Source: Alicyclobacillus tolerans (GTDB lineage: Bacteria > Bacillota > Bacilli > Alicyclobacillales > Alicyclobacillaceae). From it: 42,632 bases of DNA. The stretch lies in the NCBI RefSeq assembly GCF_021739485.1, contig NZ_JAJFNK010000043.1, positions 1 to 42,632 of the forward strand, given 5' to 3'. Positions 16,894 through 25,289 of this stretch are shown piece after piece; the first letter of the stretch is position 1, and each line of letters starts with the position of its first letter. The translations under genes and the position numbers were made by a program. A model generated the notes under the pieces. That model was not told where the DNA came from, did no database searches, and was given only the letters and a program-made list of their open reading frames with translations.

Positions 16894-18069
16894 ATGGATT
16901 TCCGGGAGCATCCGTTGCACGAACATGGGTGGCAGGAGCATCGATTGAACTTTCCCATTTTAAGTCGAAAAATCCACCTCGCAAACTGTTCCATGGGCCC
17001 AAAATCTATTCCTGTACAAAACGCGATTCAGGAATACTTAGACAGCTGGGGCTCAAAAGGCATGGACTGGGATTTCTGGATGAGCGAAGTGGCGAGAGCC
17101 AAACAGTCTTTTGCAAAGCTGATTCATGCGCATCCGGAAGAGATTGCGGTCCTCAGTTCTGTATCGGAAACGGTGAGTACGATCGCGAGCGCGTTGCCGG
17201 CCGTTTTGTCCAAGAACCAAGTCCTCGTAGGCACCGAAGAGTTCCCGACGGTGGGGCACGCCTGGTTGGGCTCAGCGCGAAAAGGCCGGCTTGACGTCCG
17301 GTTTGTGGAACCGCACGGCTATTTTTTCACTCCTTCGACCTTTGAACCCCATCTGGCGGATTCTACCGCGATTCTCTCTATACACCTCGCATCGTACAAA
17401 AGTGGCGCTAAGCAAGACGTCGCGGAGTTGGCGAAACTGGCGCATGCACACAATGCGTGGATTTTCGTGGACGCTTATCAAGCGGCCGGATCCGTCGAGA
17501 TCGACGTTCAACAGATGGACGTTGATTTCTTAGCGTCCGGTACGCTGAAGTATTTGCTAGGGACTCCCGGGATCGCGTTTCTATATGTTAAAAAAGAGGT
17601 CGCAGAACAGCTCGAGCCAGCTATGACGGGTTGGTTTGGAAGAGTGGATCCGTTTGCTTTTGATACCACTCACCTTGACTTTGCGCCAGGCTCCGGTCGA
17701 TTCAACATGGGAACTCCACCGATTCTGCCAGCGTTTGCCGCTCGGGCCGGTATCGATTATGTGCAGAGTGTCGGCACACGGGTGATTGAGGCAAGGATTC
17801 AGGCATTATCCAGGCACTGCTTGGAGCAGGCTGTTCAGCGGGGACTTGAAGTGGCAAGTCCCGCTGACTGGCGAAAGAAAGGAGCGATGACGGCGATCCG
17901 CGCGAATCACCCGCACGAATTAGAGGGTTTTTTGGCTGAACGCAATATTCTCTGTTCGGCGCGAGGAGACGTCATTCGAATTGCACCGCACTTTTTTTCG
18001 GAGGAATCGGAGATTGACGCAGCACTGGACGCGATTCTGGACTGGGAACACAGCTGCAAAAAACCCTAG
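16894..18069 (+). CDS. Class V aminotransferase family PLP enzyme
   Basis: The 391-residue protein has the class V layout: LSSVSETVSTIASAL near residue 90 for phosphate binding, SIHLASYKSG with H164 as the likely ring-stacking residue, WIFVDAYQAAG with D193 and Q196, and SGTLKYLLG with the Schiff-base lysine K219. RFNMGTPPI matches the conserved C-terminal segment of the SufS/isopenicillin-N-epimerase/kynureninase-like group. No cysteine sits at the usual desulfurase loop, so cysteine desulfurase activity is doubtful. ATG 16894 follows GAGGTGA, 9 nt after the previous stop, so the two PLP enzymes are probably co-translated. A terminator follows at 18158. Confidence 0.82.
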   Translation: MDFREHPLHEHGWQEHRLNFPILSRKIHLANCSMGPKSIPVQNAIQEYLDSWGSKGMDWDFWMSEVARAKQSFAKLIHAHPEEIAVLSSVSETVSTIASALPAVLSKNQVLVGTEEFPTVGHAWLGSARKGRLDVRFVEPHGYFFTPSTFEPHLADSTAILSIHLASYKSGAKQDVAELAKLAHAHNAWIFVDAYQAAGSVEIDVQQMDVDFLASGTLKYLLGTPGIAFLYVKKEVAEQLEPAMTGWFGRVDPFAFDTTHLDFAPGSGRFNMGTPPILPAFAARAGIDYVQSVGTRVIEARIQALSRHCLEQAVQRGLEVASPADWRKKGAMTAIRANHPHELEGFLAERNILCSARGDVIRIAPHFFSEESEIDAALDAILDWEHSCKKP

Positions 18070-18157
18070 CTGAAAAACCGGATTGCGGAATTGAAAGAAT
18101 TGCAGAATTAAAAGGAGTTTTTGGTTGACGAGAGGCGTTCTATGTCGCGGATATAAG

Positions 18158-18190
18158 GGAAGTCACCACAACTTGTTTGTGGTGACTTCC
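18158..18190. terminator. Bidirectional terminator between convergent genes
   Basis: GGAAGTCACCACAA at 18158-18171 and TTGTGGTGACTTCC at 18177-18190 form a perfect 14-bp stem with a 5-nt loop, between the class V aminotransferase (+) and pirin (-) genes. The left arm sequence also occurs alone at 13799-13813, after the acyl-CoA ligase. Confidence 0.7.
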
Positions 18191-18211
18191 GTAGCCATTT
18201 TGCTCTCTTTT

Positions 18212-18262
18212 CCATGCCTATTTCTTTTCCATCTCTATCTCTGTCTCTATTTTCATCTCTAT
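18212..18262. repeat. Polypyrimidine (GA-rich on the - strand) microrepeat
   Basis: Imperfect repeats of the unit CATCTCTAT with TCTCTGTCT variants fill this stretch just past, and slightly into, the 3' end of the pirin gene. It probably arose by slippage. No coding role is seen. Confidence 0.6.
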
Positions 18263-19275
18263 CTCTCTTCCATCGTCCCATCGGCGTAACGGGCGAATCT
18301 TCCGGTGCCGCGATCGTTGACAGGATCCGGTCGTCCCCATTGCCATCCTCCAAATTGGGTTCTTTGGTACTCCTCGAATGCATCGCGAAGCTCTTGCCGC
18401 GTGTTCATGACAAACGGTCCGTACTGTGCGACGGGTTCCTGAATAGGTACTCCCTCGAGAATGAGGATATCTGCTTTGGCTGAAGCGTTTGTAATGGTCA
18501 CTTCTTGATCGCCGACAAGTTTGATTCGATGGTAGGACTCCACCGTTGTTCCTTCGATCTGGATGGTGTCGCCTTGATAAAAATAAAGGTTGCGATTCAG
18601 TGCTTTTGAAATGGGTGGGAGAGAGAACGATGCTTTTGGCTCCAAGTGAACCAGAAAAATACCCACGTGGTGATTGGGGTCTTTTGCCCAAGAAGCATGG
18701 GTGGGTTCTAAACTGGTTTTTCCTTGGAAGCTTCCGGCTATCAACCGGATGGTTGCTGTTTTCCCGTTGGAATCAACGGTCTGTATTTCCGGAATGTCTT
18801 CAGCCCAAAGCATTTTATATTCAGGTGGCGCAGATTTACCTTTGGCGGGCAAATTCAACCAAATTTGAAACAGTTCCAATGGATTGCTCTGATCTTGATG
18901 GACAAGGGGAAACATTTCCGTGTGTTGAGTGCCACGTCCCGTTGTAAGCCATTGAACATCGCCATTTCCATACCGCCCGTACGATCCCGTTGAATCAAAG
19001 TGATCGACGAACCCGTTGAGAACAACGGTCACCGTTTCAAACCCCTTGTGAGGATGGACTGGAAATCCCGGAACCCTTGTTCCGTGGTACATTCGAAATC
19101 CATCTCGAAGTGTAAAGTCCTGACCAAGGTCTCTGCCTTCTAACGACACCTTCGGTCCTTGTTCTTCATTTCCTTGCGGATAAGCATCTTTGTGATGCAC
19201 CGACATCAAAAAAGGGTCTTCGGTCTCCCATGGGAATCCTAACCTCTGTATGGTGAGGATTTTTTTCTCTGGCAT
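18259..19275 (-). CDS. Pirin family protein
   Basis: The 338-residue protein is a bicupin of the pirin family. The metal ligands are visible as VHPHKGFETVT (H74, H76) and GRGTQHTE (H118, E120), with the spacing seen in human pirin. ELFQIWLNLP and the C-terminal domain with GPFVMNTRQEL are also typical; bacterial members can have quercetinase activity or act as redox-sensitive partners. The start at 19275 (MPEKK) is chosen because AAAGGTGG lies 9 nt upstream; the frame extends 11 codons further. It is a single-gene unit, convergent with the PLP enzymes and divergent from the next gene. Confidence 0.9.
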   Translation of the reverse strand: MPEKKILTIQRLGFPWETEDPFLMSVHHKDAYPQGNEEQGPKVSLEGRDLGQDFTLRDGFRMYHGTRVPGFPVHPHKGFETVTVVLNGFVDHFDSTGSYGRYGNGDVQWLTTGRGTQHTEMFPLVHQDQSNPLELFQIWLNLPAKGKSAPPEYKMLWAEDIPEIQTVDSNGKTATIRLIAGSFQGKTSLEPTHASWAKDPNHHVGIFLVHLEPKASFSLPPISKALNRNLYFYQGDTIQIEGTTVESYHRIKLVGDQEVTITNASAKADILILEGVPIQEPVAQYGPFVMNTRQELRDAFEEYQRTQFGGWQWGRPDPVNDRGTGRFARYADGTMEER

Positions 19276-19382
19276 TTCGTGTTTCCACCTTTCGCATGCA
19301 TAACACATTCGTTACTAAGTCCATACGTTTTGGACTTTGCCTCATATCTATTCAAAGATACACCATCTTTGGGGTCCTCGCT

Positions 19383-19410
19383 TTGACTTGTACACATCGA
19401 AGATTATACG
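19383..19410 (+). promoter_or_regulatory. Probable sigma-A promoter for the amidohydrolase-like gene
   Basis: TTGACT at 19383-19388, a 16-nt spacer and TATACG at 19405-19410. It lies 60 nt before the ATG in the divergent spacer. The other strand carries AGTCCA-N7-TGGACT near 19317-19335. Confidence 0.45.
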
Positions 19411-19470
19411 ATTTCACTGGAATAGTTTACACTAGTTGTAATGACGCGTTGAATACCCTTCGGAGGATCG

Positions 19471-20130
19471 ATGGACAAGGACCTAGTCGCATTCATTGAC
19501 GAGTTGGAGACACCATTCCTGAATGAAAGTTTTGGTACGGAGAGGTCGTTTTCTATCGAAACCGGAAATAACCCAGTCATGTTATCTGCCCCCCACAGCG
19601 TGACTCAGTGGAGGCTAAACGCCATTAAGCAAGGGGAATATCGGTCGGGTACGATTGCACGGGTCCTTCACTCTGCCACCCGCTGTCACGTCATATATAA
19701 AACTCGAAACGACCGTGATGATGCGAACTTCGACCACGAAAATCCATACCGGACAGAAGCCGTGCAGTACATTAAGGACCATCACGTTGAATACTTCATC
19801 GATTTGCACATCATGAGCTCGTCTCGTCCGCACGATATTGATTTTGGAACTGGCCGGGGTGCTAACATAAACGGGAATTATGGCTTAGTCGCGAGGTTTG
19901 CTGATATTTTTAGCGAAAATGGAGTTTCACACCTGGGAGTGGACAAGGTATTTACCGCGGCAAATTCCCGTACGGTCTCAGCGACGGTAGCCAAACACGC
20001 TGGTATATTCGCGATTCAAATCGAAATGAACTGGAGATTACTGGATACAAGTCGAGGAACCGGTGGTTTTCTGCGCGTCGTCAAGAGTCTTGAACGCATC
20101 GTTGACTTTTTAAACAAAGGGTGGGAATGA
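19471..20130 (+). CDS. N-formylglutamate amidohydrolase-like metalloprotein
   Basis: The 219-residue protein resembles the N-formylglutamate amidohydrolase / zinc-carboxypeptidase-like fold. VMLSAPHSVTQ (H42) gives the first metal ligand region, FIDLHIMSSSRPHDIDFGTG (D111, H113, D122) the second and IFAIQIEMN (E-x-N) the catalytic end region. It is shorter than canonical HutG-type enzymes of about 260 residues. ATG 19471 is preceded by GGAGG at 19462-19466. The next gene begins 46 nt later on the same strand, so they are probably one transcript. The family includes enzymes acting on N-formyl or N-acyl amino acids and on peptides; no closer assignment is possible. Confidence 0.75.
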   Translation: MDKDLVAFIDELETPFLNESFGTERSFSIETGNNPVMLSAPHSVTQWRLNAIKQGEYRSGTIARVLHSATRCHVIYKTRNDRDDANFDHENPYRTEAVQYIKDHHVEYFIDLHIMSSSRPHDIDFGTGRGANINGNYGLVARFADIFSENGVSHLGVDKVFTAANSRTVSATVAKHAGIFAIQIEMNWRLLDTSRGTGGFLRVVKSLERIVDFLNKGWE

Positions 20131-20176
20131 CTGTGGACTGTGTCATTGGAAGTAGATTTAGTGGGGTGAACCTGCC

Positions 20177-22066
20177 GTGACAGGTGTCCCAACAGTCAAG
20201 TCCCTACCAGGAATTTTCAGAGAAATTTATGGGGCTCTAACGAAGCCGCATCTCGAACAAAGAAAATCTGGTACGTATCCCATCACCATACGTCTGGACG
20301 ATGCCATCCCAAACAAATTAGAGATGAGTCAACAGATTCGGGAATTGTTTGACTGTCATGTGGTCTGGGACCCTAATGCAGAGACAGAGGTTTTCAACAA
20401 GGTCATAACGGTTATCGTAAAGGACGTGGATCCGGCTGAATGTGCTCAAGGCGACATTTGCGTTTACATAGGTCGCCGGTACGAAGGTCTACAGTCTGCG
20501 ATTCTCGCATTGTTGGATCGGCCGGATGAGGACCGCGATATCAGAGCACAAGTCACCTGTTGTGTTGACCGCCAGGGTTGCAAGGGAGCGATTGAGGGTT
20601 CCTGGGTCGCAAGCGAGGGTTGCACGGTCGTGATCGATCGCAGCCGTTCCTTCTCTCTGGCAACAAGTTGGGTTCGAATGATATCAGCTCTAGCGTCTTT
20701 GCTGATGAATTACGAGTTCGTCCTTGAAAACACCCCCCATCACTTAGCCGTAGACACAGCTTCACAAGTGAAAGACGTCACACCCCACAATCGAATCGAA
20801 TTAAATTACGCCACGATGTTCCGGTTCGGTATTGTGGAAAACGAGCGCATCTACTTGATGAACCCCGTGAGTGGCAGGTTTTGTTATGGGATTGTCAAGA
20901 TGAGTGATCAAGTCGGAACCGACAAAATTTGTCTAAGCAAGAGAGTGCGTGACGACTTGGATTTTGCACCTGCACTGAAGTCAAATGGAAGCCCGGGAAT
21001 ATGGCTGGCTAAATCGATTGGGTGTTCGATCGACCAAGTTACTACACAAGGTTGGAAAGCGTTAAAAAACGGCCAGGTCACTTTATCTGCAGAGGCGTAT
21101 GATTCTCTCACAGCGTCGGGGGCGCGCCTTTTTCAGGTTAAGAGTCTATTCAGTGGATGGGCCATCGACGTATCGGCAGAAAAACTCATGAAGGGGAATC
21201 CGGCGTCTGCGCAAAAAGGCAGCAGAATTCAGCTTAGTTACGCTCAACGCCAGTTGTTGGACCTTCACGCGGCTCCGTTAATGGTTCCTCACTTTTATAT
21301 GCAGCGTTTAAACGACCTTTCTGAAATTGAGGAAAGTCACAAACAAATGTTTGCAAAGTTGTACGAGAGAGAAAGCATCGTTTTGCAACTTCCTTACGCC
21401 GATCAAGCGGTGGTCAGAGAAGTGGCAGGTAAGCTTCACACCCAACCCGTATCCATCTACCCGGTTTTCCAGGACAAAAGGACTCCAAAGCAGGCGTTCA
21501 AGGTGAGAATTCGAAAGTGGTTGTTAAAAAACGTATGCCAGCCTGTATGTGATTGGACGGTTGGAGCCGCGTCAGTCGAGTTGCGTTGTATACGCCCTCA
21601 CGCCACGGATGAATCTACTCCCGTGATTCGAGTGACACCGAATGTTCAAAAGTTGCTAGGAATTGAAGATACGGATGACGTGATCGTCGGTTTTCGAAAC
21701 CACCGCGTGAAGGCACGCGTTTTGACCTTCCAATCCTTGGAGTTGGCTCGGGAGACGAACATTGTGGGTTCCGAAGGCGACCTCAACTTATGTATTGGTA
21801 TTCCATCGTTTATGCGAAGCGACTTGAAAATGGAGTCCGTTGGCTACAGCTGTACTCTGCATCGGGATACAACGTACTTGTTCTTTAAAAACTTGAATAT
21901 ACAATTGATACCTATCATTGGTGTGGTTCTCGCCGTTTTTCAGCTGCCCCTAAGTTGGGCGGCAAAGTATGTCTTGATTAGTATATTGACCCCAGTGGCC
22001 ATCTTCTTTACATTCTCTCAAGTCCGCGGAAAAGTAAAGGTTGGTCGTTTGTCTATAGATGCATGA
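20177..22066 (+). CDS. Unrecognised 629-residue protein with internal beta-type repeats and two C-terminal membrane segments
   Basis: I do not recognise this family. Residues 1-190 are mixed alpha/beta with a cysteine-rich loop (CCVDRQGCKG near 128-137). From 207 a short motif, hydrophobic-x-L-S/N followed by a leucine about 8 residues later, recurs at 207 (IELNYATMF), 251 (ICLSKRVRDDL), 301 (VTLSAEAYDSL) and 351 (IQLSYAQRQLL); the last three are exactly 50 residues apart. A fifth copy at 484 (IRVTPNVQKLLG) is followed by IEDTDDVIV and resembles AbrB/double-psi barrel strands. Two hydrophobic helices at about 577-593 and 599-616 would anchor the C-terminus. GTG 20177 follows GGGGTGA. It lies between an amidohydrolase-like gene and a DinB-fold gene, whose frame it overlaps. 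Confidence 0.7.
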   Translation: MTGVPTVKSLPGIFREIYGALTKPHLEQRKSGTYPITIRLDDAIPNKLEMSQQIRELFDCHVVWDPNAETEVFNKVITVIVKDVDPAECAQGDICVYIGRRYEGLQSAILALLDRPDEDRDIRAQVTCCVDRQGCKGAIEGSWVASEGCTVVIDRSRSFSLATSWVRMISALASLLMNYEFVLENTPHHLAVDTASQVKDVTPHNRIELNYATMFRFGIVENERIYLMNPVSGRFCYGIVKMSDQVGTDKICLSKRVRDDLDFAPALKSNGSPGIWLAKSIGCSIDQVTTQGWKALKNGQVTLSAEAYDSLTASGARLFQVKSLFSGWAIDVSAEKLMKGNPASAQKGSRIQLSYAQRQLLDLHAAPLMVPHFYMQRLNDLSEIEESHKQMFAKLYERESIVLQLPYADQAVVREVAGKLHTQPVSIYPVFQDKRTPKQAFKVRIRKWLLKNVCQPVCDWTVGAASVELRCIRPHATDESTPVIRVTPNVQKLLGIEDTDDVIVGFRNHRVKARVLTFQSLELARETNIVGSEGDLNLCIGIPSFMRSDLKMESVGYSCTLHRDTTYLFFKNLNIQLIPIIGVVLAVFQLPLSWAAKYVLISILTPVAIFFTFSQVRGKVKVGRLSIDA

Positions 22067-22118
22067 ACTGAGTAGTGATGTAGAAGAACAGCGGTGTTCA
22101 AAGGAGGAGGGGCTTTGT

Positions 22119-22574
22119 ATGGACCACATCCACGTCGTTCGACACTGGCTTGCGACCCTCGCCTATCGAGCCAACAGGGTGATAGAGGCAGCGCCTCTGC
22201 AGTATCCAAACTTTAGTGTGGGAAAGGGGGTTCGAACACCCGTCGAAATTGTGCATCACATCTCGGACATCTTGGCACTGGGTTACGAGATCCTCAGTCC
22301 TGGGGCATCCAGGCGCCCTCATGAGCAACAGGCAGTGGCCACTTGGTCGGAAGAAGTTGAGCGATTCTATACTGAATTGGAATCTCTCGACAAGCTGGTC
22401 CAAACAGAGCTGGAGGTGTCGGAACACACTTGGAACCGTTTTATCCAAGGGCCGATGGCTGACGTGATGACTCACGTGGGACAATTGGTGATGTTGAGGC
22501 GGATGGCAGATGCTCCGCTGCCTGCACAGCGCTATTCCATAGCTGGGATTGAAGCGGGGCGGTTCAGGTTGTGA
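22119..22574 (+). CDS. DinB/YfiT-fold protein (putative metal-dependent thiol-transferase superfamily)
   Basis: The 151-residue protein looks like a four-helix DinB-fold protein. PVEIVHHISDILALG supplies one histidine position and VMTHVGQLVMLRR the characteristic H-x-GQ position of the third metal-binding region. Members act in bacillithiol- or mycothiol-dependent detoxification or are of unknown function. ATG 22119 is chosen because AAGGAGGAGGGG lies directly upstream; the frame is open 20 codons further, overlapping the previous gene. It ends 12 bp from the convergent signal peptidase gene, with no terminator between them. Confidence 0.72.
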   Translation: MDHIHVVRHWLATLAYRANRVIEAAPLQYPNFSVGKGVRTPVEIVHHISDILALGYEILSPGASRRPHEQQAVATWSEEVERFYTELESLDKLVQTELEVSEHTWNRFIQGPMADVMTHVGQLVMLRRMADAPLPAQRYSIAGIEAGRFRL

Positions 22575-22586
22575 GCAAGCGAGTTC

Positions 22587-23729
22587 TCAAATCTGCTCGT
22601 TCCAACTCTGCAGCTTGGAGCGCAGGGACTTTAATCTCGTTAATTCCTCCTCAATCGGGTCGGTTGTCGGATGTGTGAGAAAACCGTAGATCAAATCGTC
22701 GAGGGAGTCGTCATCCGATTTTGCAGAGAGTTCCATCTTAGGTTCGTGCACACCATCCGGGCCATGGGCCGTAACGGTAGATGTCATTTCCACAGCTTTC
22801 TCCGCCGCCTCTTGGTCATCGGGAAGCGTATCGCTTTGCGCTGTTGCGGCCGCCTCTCTCTGAGCGATACCTGCGATCTCCTGTGAAGACTTGACTTGTG
22901 CAGAAGAGCGGAGACGAACTGCCCGCCGCCGGCTTGTGTCCTGGTCCTGCGTTCGTGAAGCCCAGTTTCGAACTTCAGTCAAAATCTCGTTTTGCAGCCG
23001 CGCTGCGTCTTCGAGCGCTTGTGCGCTTGCGGCCATACTTTGCACGGATGCCGTGTGACTTTGCAGGTGCAGGGCGTATTCACTCACGGCATGGCTCAAG
23101 GCCTGTAACGCATCCTCAATGCGATCGACCGATTGGTCTTGTTTTTTTTCAAGAATTTCTAAGTGGGCCAATACGTCGCCTTGCAGCAGGGAGATTATGG
23201 ATTTCTTAAGGCTGTATTCTCTTTTCTCCCAATAGTTCATCAAACGGTAGAGGGCGTATAAAAGGACCACGGAGATGACAAAATAGAGTCCCTGCCTGCT
23301 GTGAAAGAACAACACGGGAAATCCGACATACGGAATGACCTTCCATACGACGCCTTTGACTTCGGATGGAGAGACGGTGTACGGGTCTTCACCCGCGTTG
23401 TTGTCTCCCTTGGTCCGAATCGCGAGCCCAGCCGGAGTTTGCGAGATTTTGACGATCCGGTGTACCACCGAGGAAGGGTAGTGGTAGTTCTGTTGAACGG
23501 CTTTTGGAATGTGTACGACGACAATCTCCCCAACGTGAAGCTGTGAGGTTGCAATCGGTTTGACGAGCACCACATCCCCAACTTTTAGGGCTGGTTCCAT
23601 ACTGCGTGACGGGATCGCGGTGAATGGCGGTTGGGAAACAAAGTGAAAATACAAAGCGATTCCCGTAACGCCAACCAAAAGACTCGAACTTATCCAGTTG
23701 CCCAACGAACGTTTCGAGTTTCGCTTCAC
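22587..23729 (-). CDS. sipW: Signal peptidase I of the SipW/ER type with a long C-terminal extension
   Basis: The 380-residue protein has an N-terminal membrane segment (about 12-32), then TAIPSRSMEPAL with the catalytic Ser43 and SSVVHRIV with His90 in place of lysine, which marks the ER/SipW type; KGDNNAGEDPY completes the catalytic domain. A second membrane segment (about 133-158) follows. The remaining 200 residues are charged and partly coiled-coil, which is much longer than the usual 190-residue SipW. GTG 23729 is chosen for GAGGGGA 6 nt upstream; GTG 23756 is the alternative. It ends an operon with two exported proteins that are probably its substrates. The symbol is by type, not proven orthology. 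Confidence 0.85.
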   Translation of the reverse strand: MKRNSKRSLGNWISSSLLVGVTGIALYFHFVSQPPFTAIPSRSMEPALKVGDVVLVKPIATSQLHVGEIVVVHIPKAVQQNYHYPSSVVHRIVKISQTPAGLAIRTKGDNNAGEDPYTVSPSEVKGVVWKVIPYVGFPVLFFHSRQGLYFVISVVLLYALYRLMNYWEKREYSLKKSIISLLQGDVLAHLEILEKKQDQSVDRIEDALQALSHAVSEYALHLQSHTASVQSMAASAQALEDAARLQNEILTEVRNWASRTQDQDTSRRRAVRLRSSAQVKSSQEIAGIAQREAAATAQSDTLPDDQEAAEKAVEMTSTVTAHGPDGVHEPKMELSAKSDDDSLDDLIYGFLTHPTTDPIEEELTRLKSLRSKLQSWNEQI

Positions 23730-23756
23730 TTTGTTCCCCTCTACTCTTTTTACCAC

Positions 23757-24347
23757 CTACTTAGAAACCTGACAGTAAAATTGGAGGTCTCCGAGGTTTT
23801 TCTGCTGCCCCTCTGGGTTTTCCCCTCCATTATCCACGATATTGACGACGACGTACAGATTGCGTTGATAGGGTACATCGGGATAGAGGACGGCGTCCGC
23901 GTTTCGGGGATTCACAGCAAACCCTGGACCGTCCGGGGACACTGAGACCGTATTGGGTCCGTCTTCAACATGATACACATCCCAACTACCGGACGGAGTT
24001 GGGTAGTAGACTCCGACTTGTATCCATCCATTATGAAGCACCCCCATGGTTTGTGCGGGGTTCACCCAGTAAAAGTGGACCTTAACCATGTCGCTAAGGC
24101 TGGGATTTCCAAGTGTGATTTTGTAAAGGGCCAGCCCACGGATTTTGTGAGGTTTTCCCGTCAATGTAATCTGTTCGTTGATTGGGGTGACAACCGCCAA
24201 TTGACCCGATGGGAGCGTACTGGCTGGCCGCGCCTGTACTTGAACCGAAATGGTGCTGGAAATCCAGTAGTACGCCCAACTGACGGAAGTCAGTGAGAAA
24301 CTGGCCAGGATGGCGAGCCACAGCCACCGTTTTCGCTTGTGTCTCAC
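23757..24347 (-). CDS. Exported protein of unknown function, probable SipW-type substrate
   Basis: The 196-residue protein begins with a charged MRHKRKR and a hydrophobic segment (about 8-27) ending SWAYYW, which resembles SipW-dependent signal peptides. The mature part is rich in beta-forming stretches (ITLGNPSLSDMVKVHFYW, GWIQVGVYY, NLYVVVNIVDNGG) and has one cysteine near the end. I find no named domain. GTG 24347 is preceded by GGGGTGAG. The gene lies between the secreted protein gene at 24432 and the signal peptidase, 27 nt upstream of the latter, an order comparable to tapA-sipW-tasA operons in Bacillus. Confidence 0.72.
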   Translation of the reverse strand: MRHKRKRWLWLAILASFSLTSVSWAYYWISSTISVQVQARPASTLPSGQLAVVTPINEQITLTGKPHKIRGLALYKITLGNPSLSDMVKVHFYWVNPAQTMGVLHNGWIQVGVYYPTPSGSWDVYHVEDGPNTVSVSPDGPGFAVNPRNADAVLYPDVPYQRNLYVVVNIVDNGGENPEGQQKNLGDLQFYCQVSK

Positions 24348-24431
24348 GGCTCACCCCACCTCACGATTTACACGACTGCCAAAAATGTACTCAGTGCACA
24401 TGTCATGCCACGCGTCAGTCCAAATTCCCAC

Positions 24432-25106
24432 CTAGCTGGCGGATGGTTGTACAGTTGCATAGAAAGACGGAGCGAGATTGTTCCCACTTGTACTCGAACA
24501 GTAGTAGCTGCCGCTGTCGATGCTTATGCTGTAAGCCGTTCCGCTTGTAGACGTATTGGAAGTTCCCCCGGGGAGGTCAAATGTGACATAGCCGTTGGTA
24601 AGGGACAGCACGGCCGTTGCAGCTTGTCCGCCAGACCCGGTTGTCTGGGCAGCCGGGTTGGAACCCGTAAAAGAGAATGTATCGGTACCCGATGCGACGC
24701 TCCAAGTGCCTGGATAGACCGAGACTTGGAAGTTCATGTACCCATAGTTGTTAGCCAGTTGTCCAGCGTTGCTCAGATAGACGGTGACTAAAATGTCGCC
24801 GCTCGAGGGGGCGACCACGTACAGATCCCCTGAACCCACGCTGCCGACGGCTTGGGCTAATGGAGATAGGCCAGGAACCGCATGTCCATTTTTTCCACTA
24901 GTGTCGATTGAAGTGACGCCTGAAGGTGAGTTTGCCGGCAGTGTTGAGCCTGTCAAGGTCGTATCTGCTTGGTAAATTTGAGCTGCAGAAGACGAAGAAG
25001 GTGTAGCACTAATGGTAGCTGTAGCTGCGTTTTGAGCGAAACTGACAGCGGTTGCCGATGCAGCCAATACGATGGCACCAGCAAAGATCAAGTTTCTTTT
25101 TTTCAT
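24432..25106 (-). CDS. Secreted Ser/Thr/Gly-rich protein, probable matrix or surface protein
   Basis: The 224-residue protein has a signal peptide (MKKRNLIFAGAIVLAASATA, cleavage near SFAQ-NA). The mature part is low in charge, rich in S, T, G and A, and predicted to be all-beta (GDILVTVYLSNAG, YMNFQVSVYPGTW, GYVTFDLPGG). This recalls TasA/CalY-like and other fibre-forming exported proteins, but direct similarity is not visible. ATG 25106 follows AGGTGA 6 nt upstream. It is the first gene of a three-gene operon with the SipW-type peptidase. Its promoter (25261-25289) and a structured leader with a terminator-like hairpin lie upstream, suggesting conditional expression. Confidence 0.75.
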   Translation of the reverse strand: MKKRNLIFAGAIVLAASATAVSFAQNAATATISATPSSSSAAQIYQADTTLTGSTLPANSPSGVTSIDTSGKNGHAVPGLSPLAQAVGSVGSGDLYVVAPSSGDILVTVYLSNAGQLANNYGYMNFQVSVYPGTWSVASGTDTFSFTGSNPAAQTTGSGGQAATAVLSLTNGYVTFDLPGGTSNTSTSGTAYSISIDSGSYYCSSTSGNNLAPSFYATVQPSAS

Positions 25107-25140
25107 CTCAAGTCACCTACCCCAATTTGTGTAAAGACGC

Positions 25141-25220
25141 AAAAAACCGACCACCATGGTACTCGTGGCCGGTTGCACTATTCACTCCGTCGAATCCAAG
25201 TGCCCACATGCGGATTCGAC
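25141..25220 (-). promoter_or_regulatory. Structured leader with attenuator-like terminator hairpin
   Basis: Read on the - strand, a 9-bp perfect stem GTCGAATCC/GGATTCGAC (25220-25212 and 25197-25189) is followed by a 10-bp stem AACCGGCCAC/GTGGTCGGTT (25174-25165 and 25154-25145, with one G-T pair) and a run of six T (25146-25141). The terminator-like hairpin sits between the promoter at 25261-25289 and the ATG at 25106, with no gene in between, so it would act as an attenuator. It does not match any riboswitch class I can recognise. Confidence 0.6.
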
Positions 25221-25260
25221 ATCACAGTGTCCACAACGATCGTATTTTGTCGATAATTTA

Positions 25261-25289
25261 ATCCTATTAATATCAATTTAAATTGTCAA
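25261..25289 (-). promoter_or_regulatory. Sigma-A promoter of the secreted-protein/sipW operon
   Basis: On the - strand TTGACA (25289-25284), a 17-nt AT-rich spacer and TAGGAT (25266-25261). Transcription would start near 25254 and give a leader of about 150 nt. Confidence 0.65.

Noticed and set aside
18218..18691. Minus-strand open frame of 157 codons ending in an E/I/K/M-rich tail
   Set aside because: It overlaps the pirin gene in another frame, and the tail comes from the GA-rich microrepeat.
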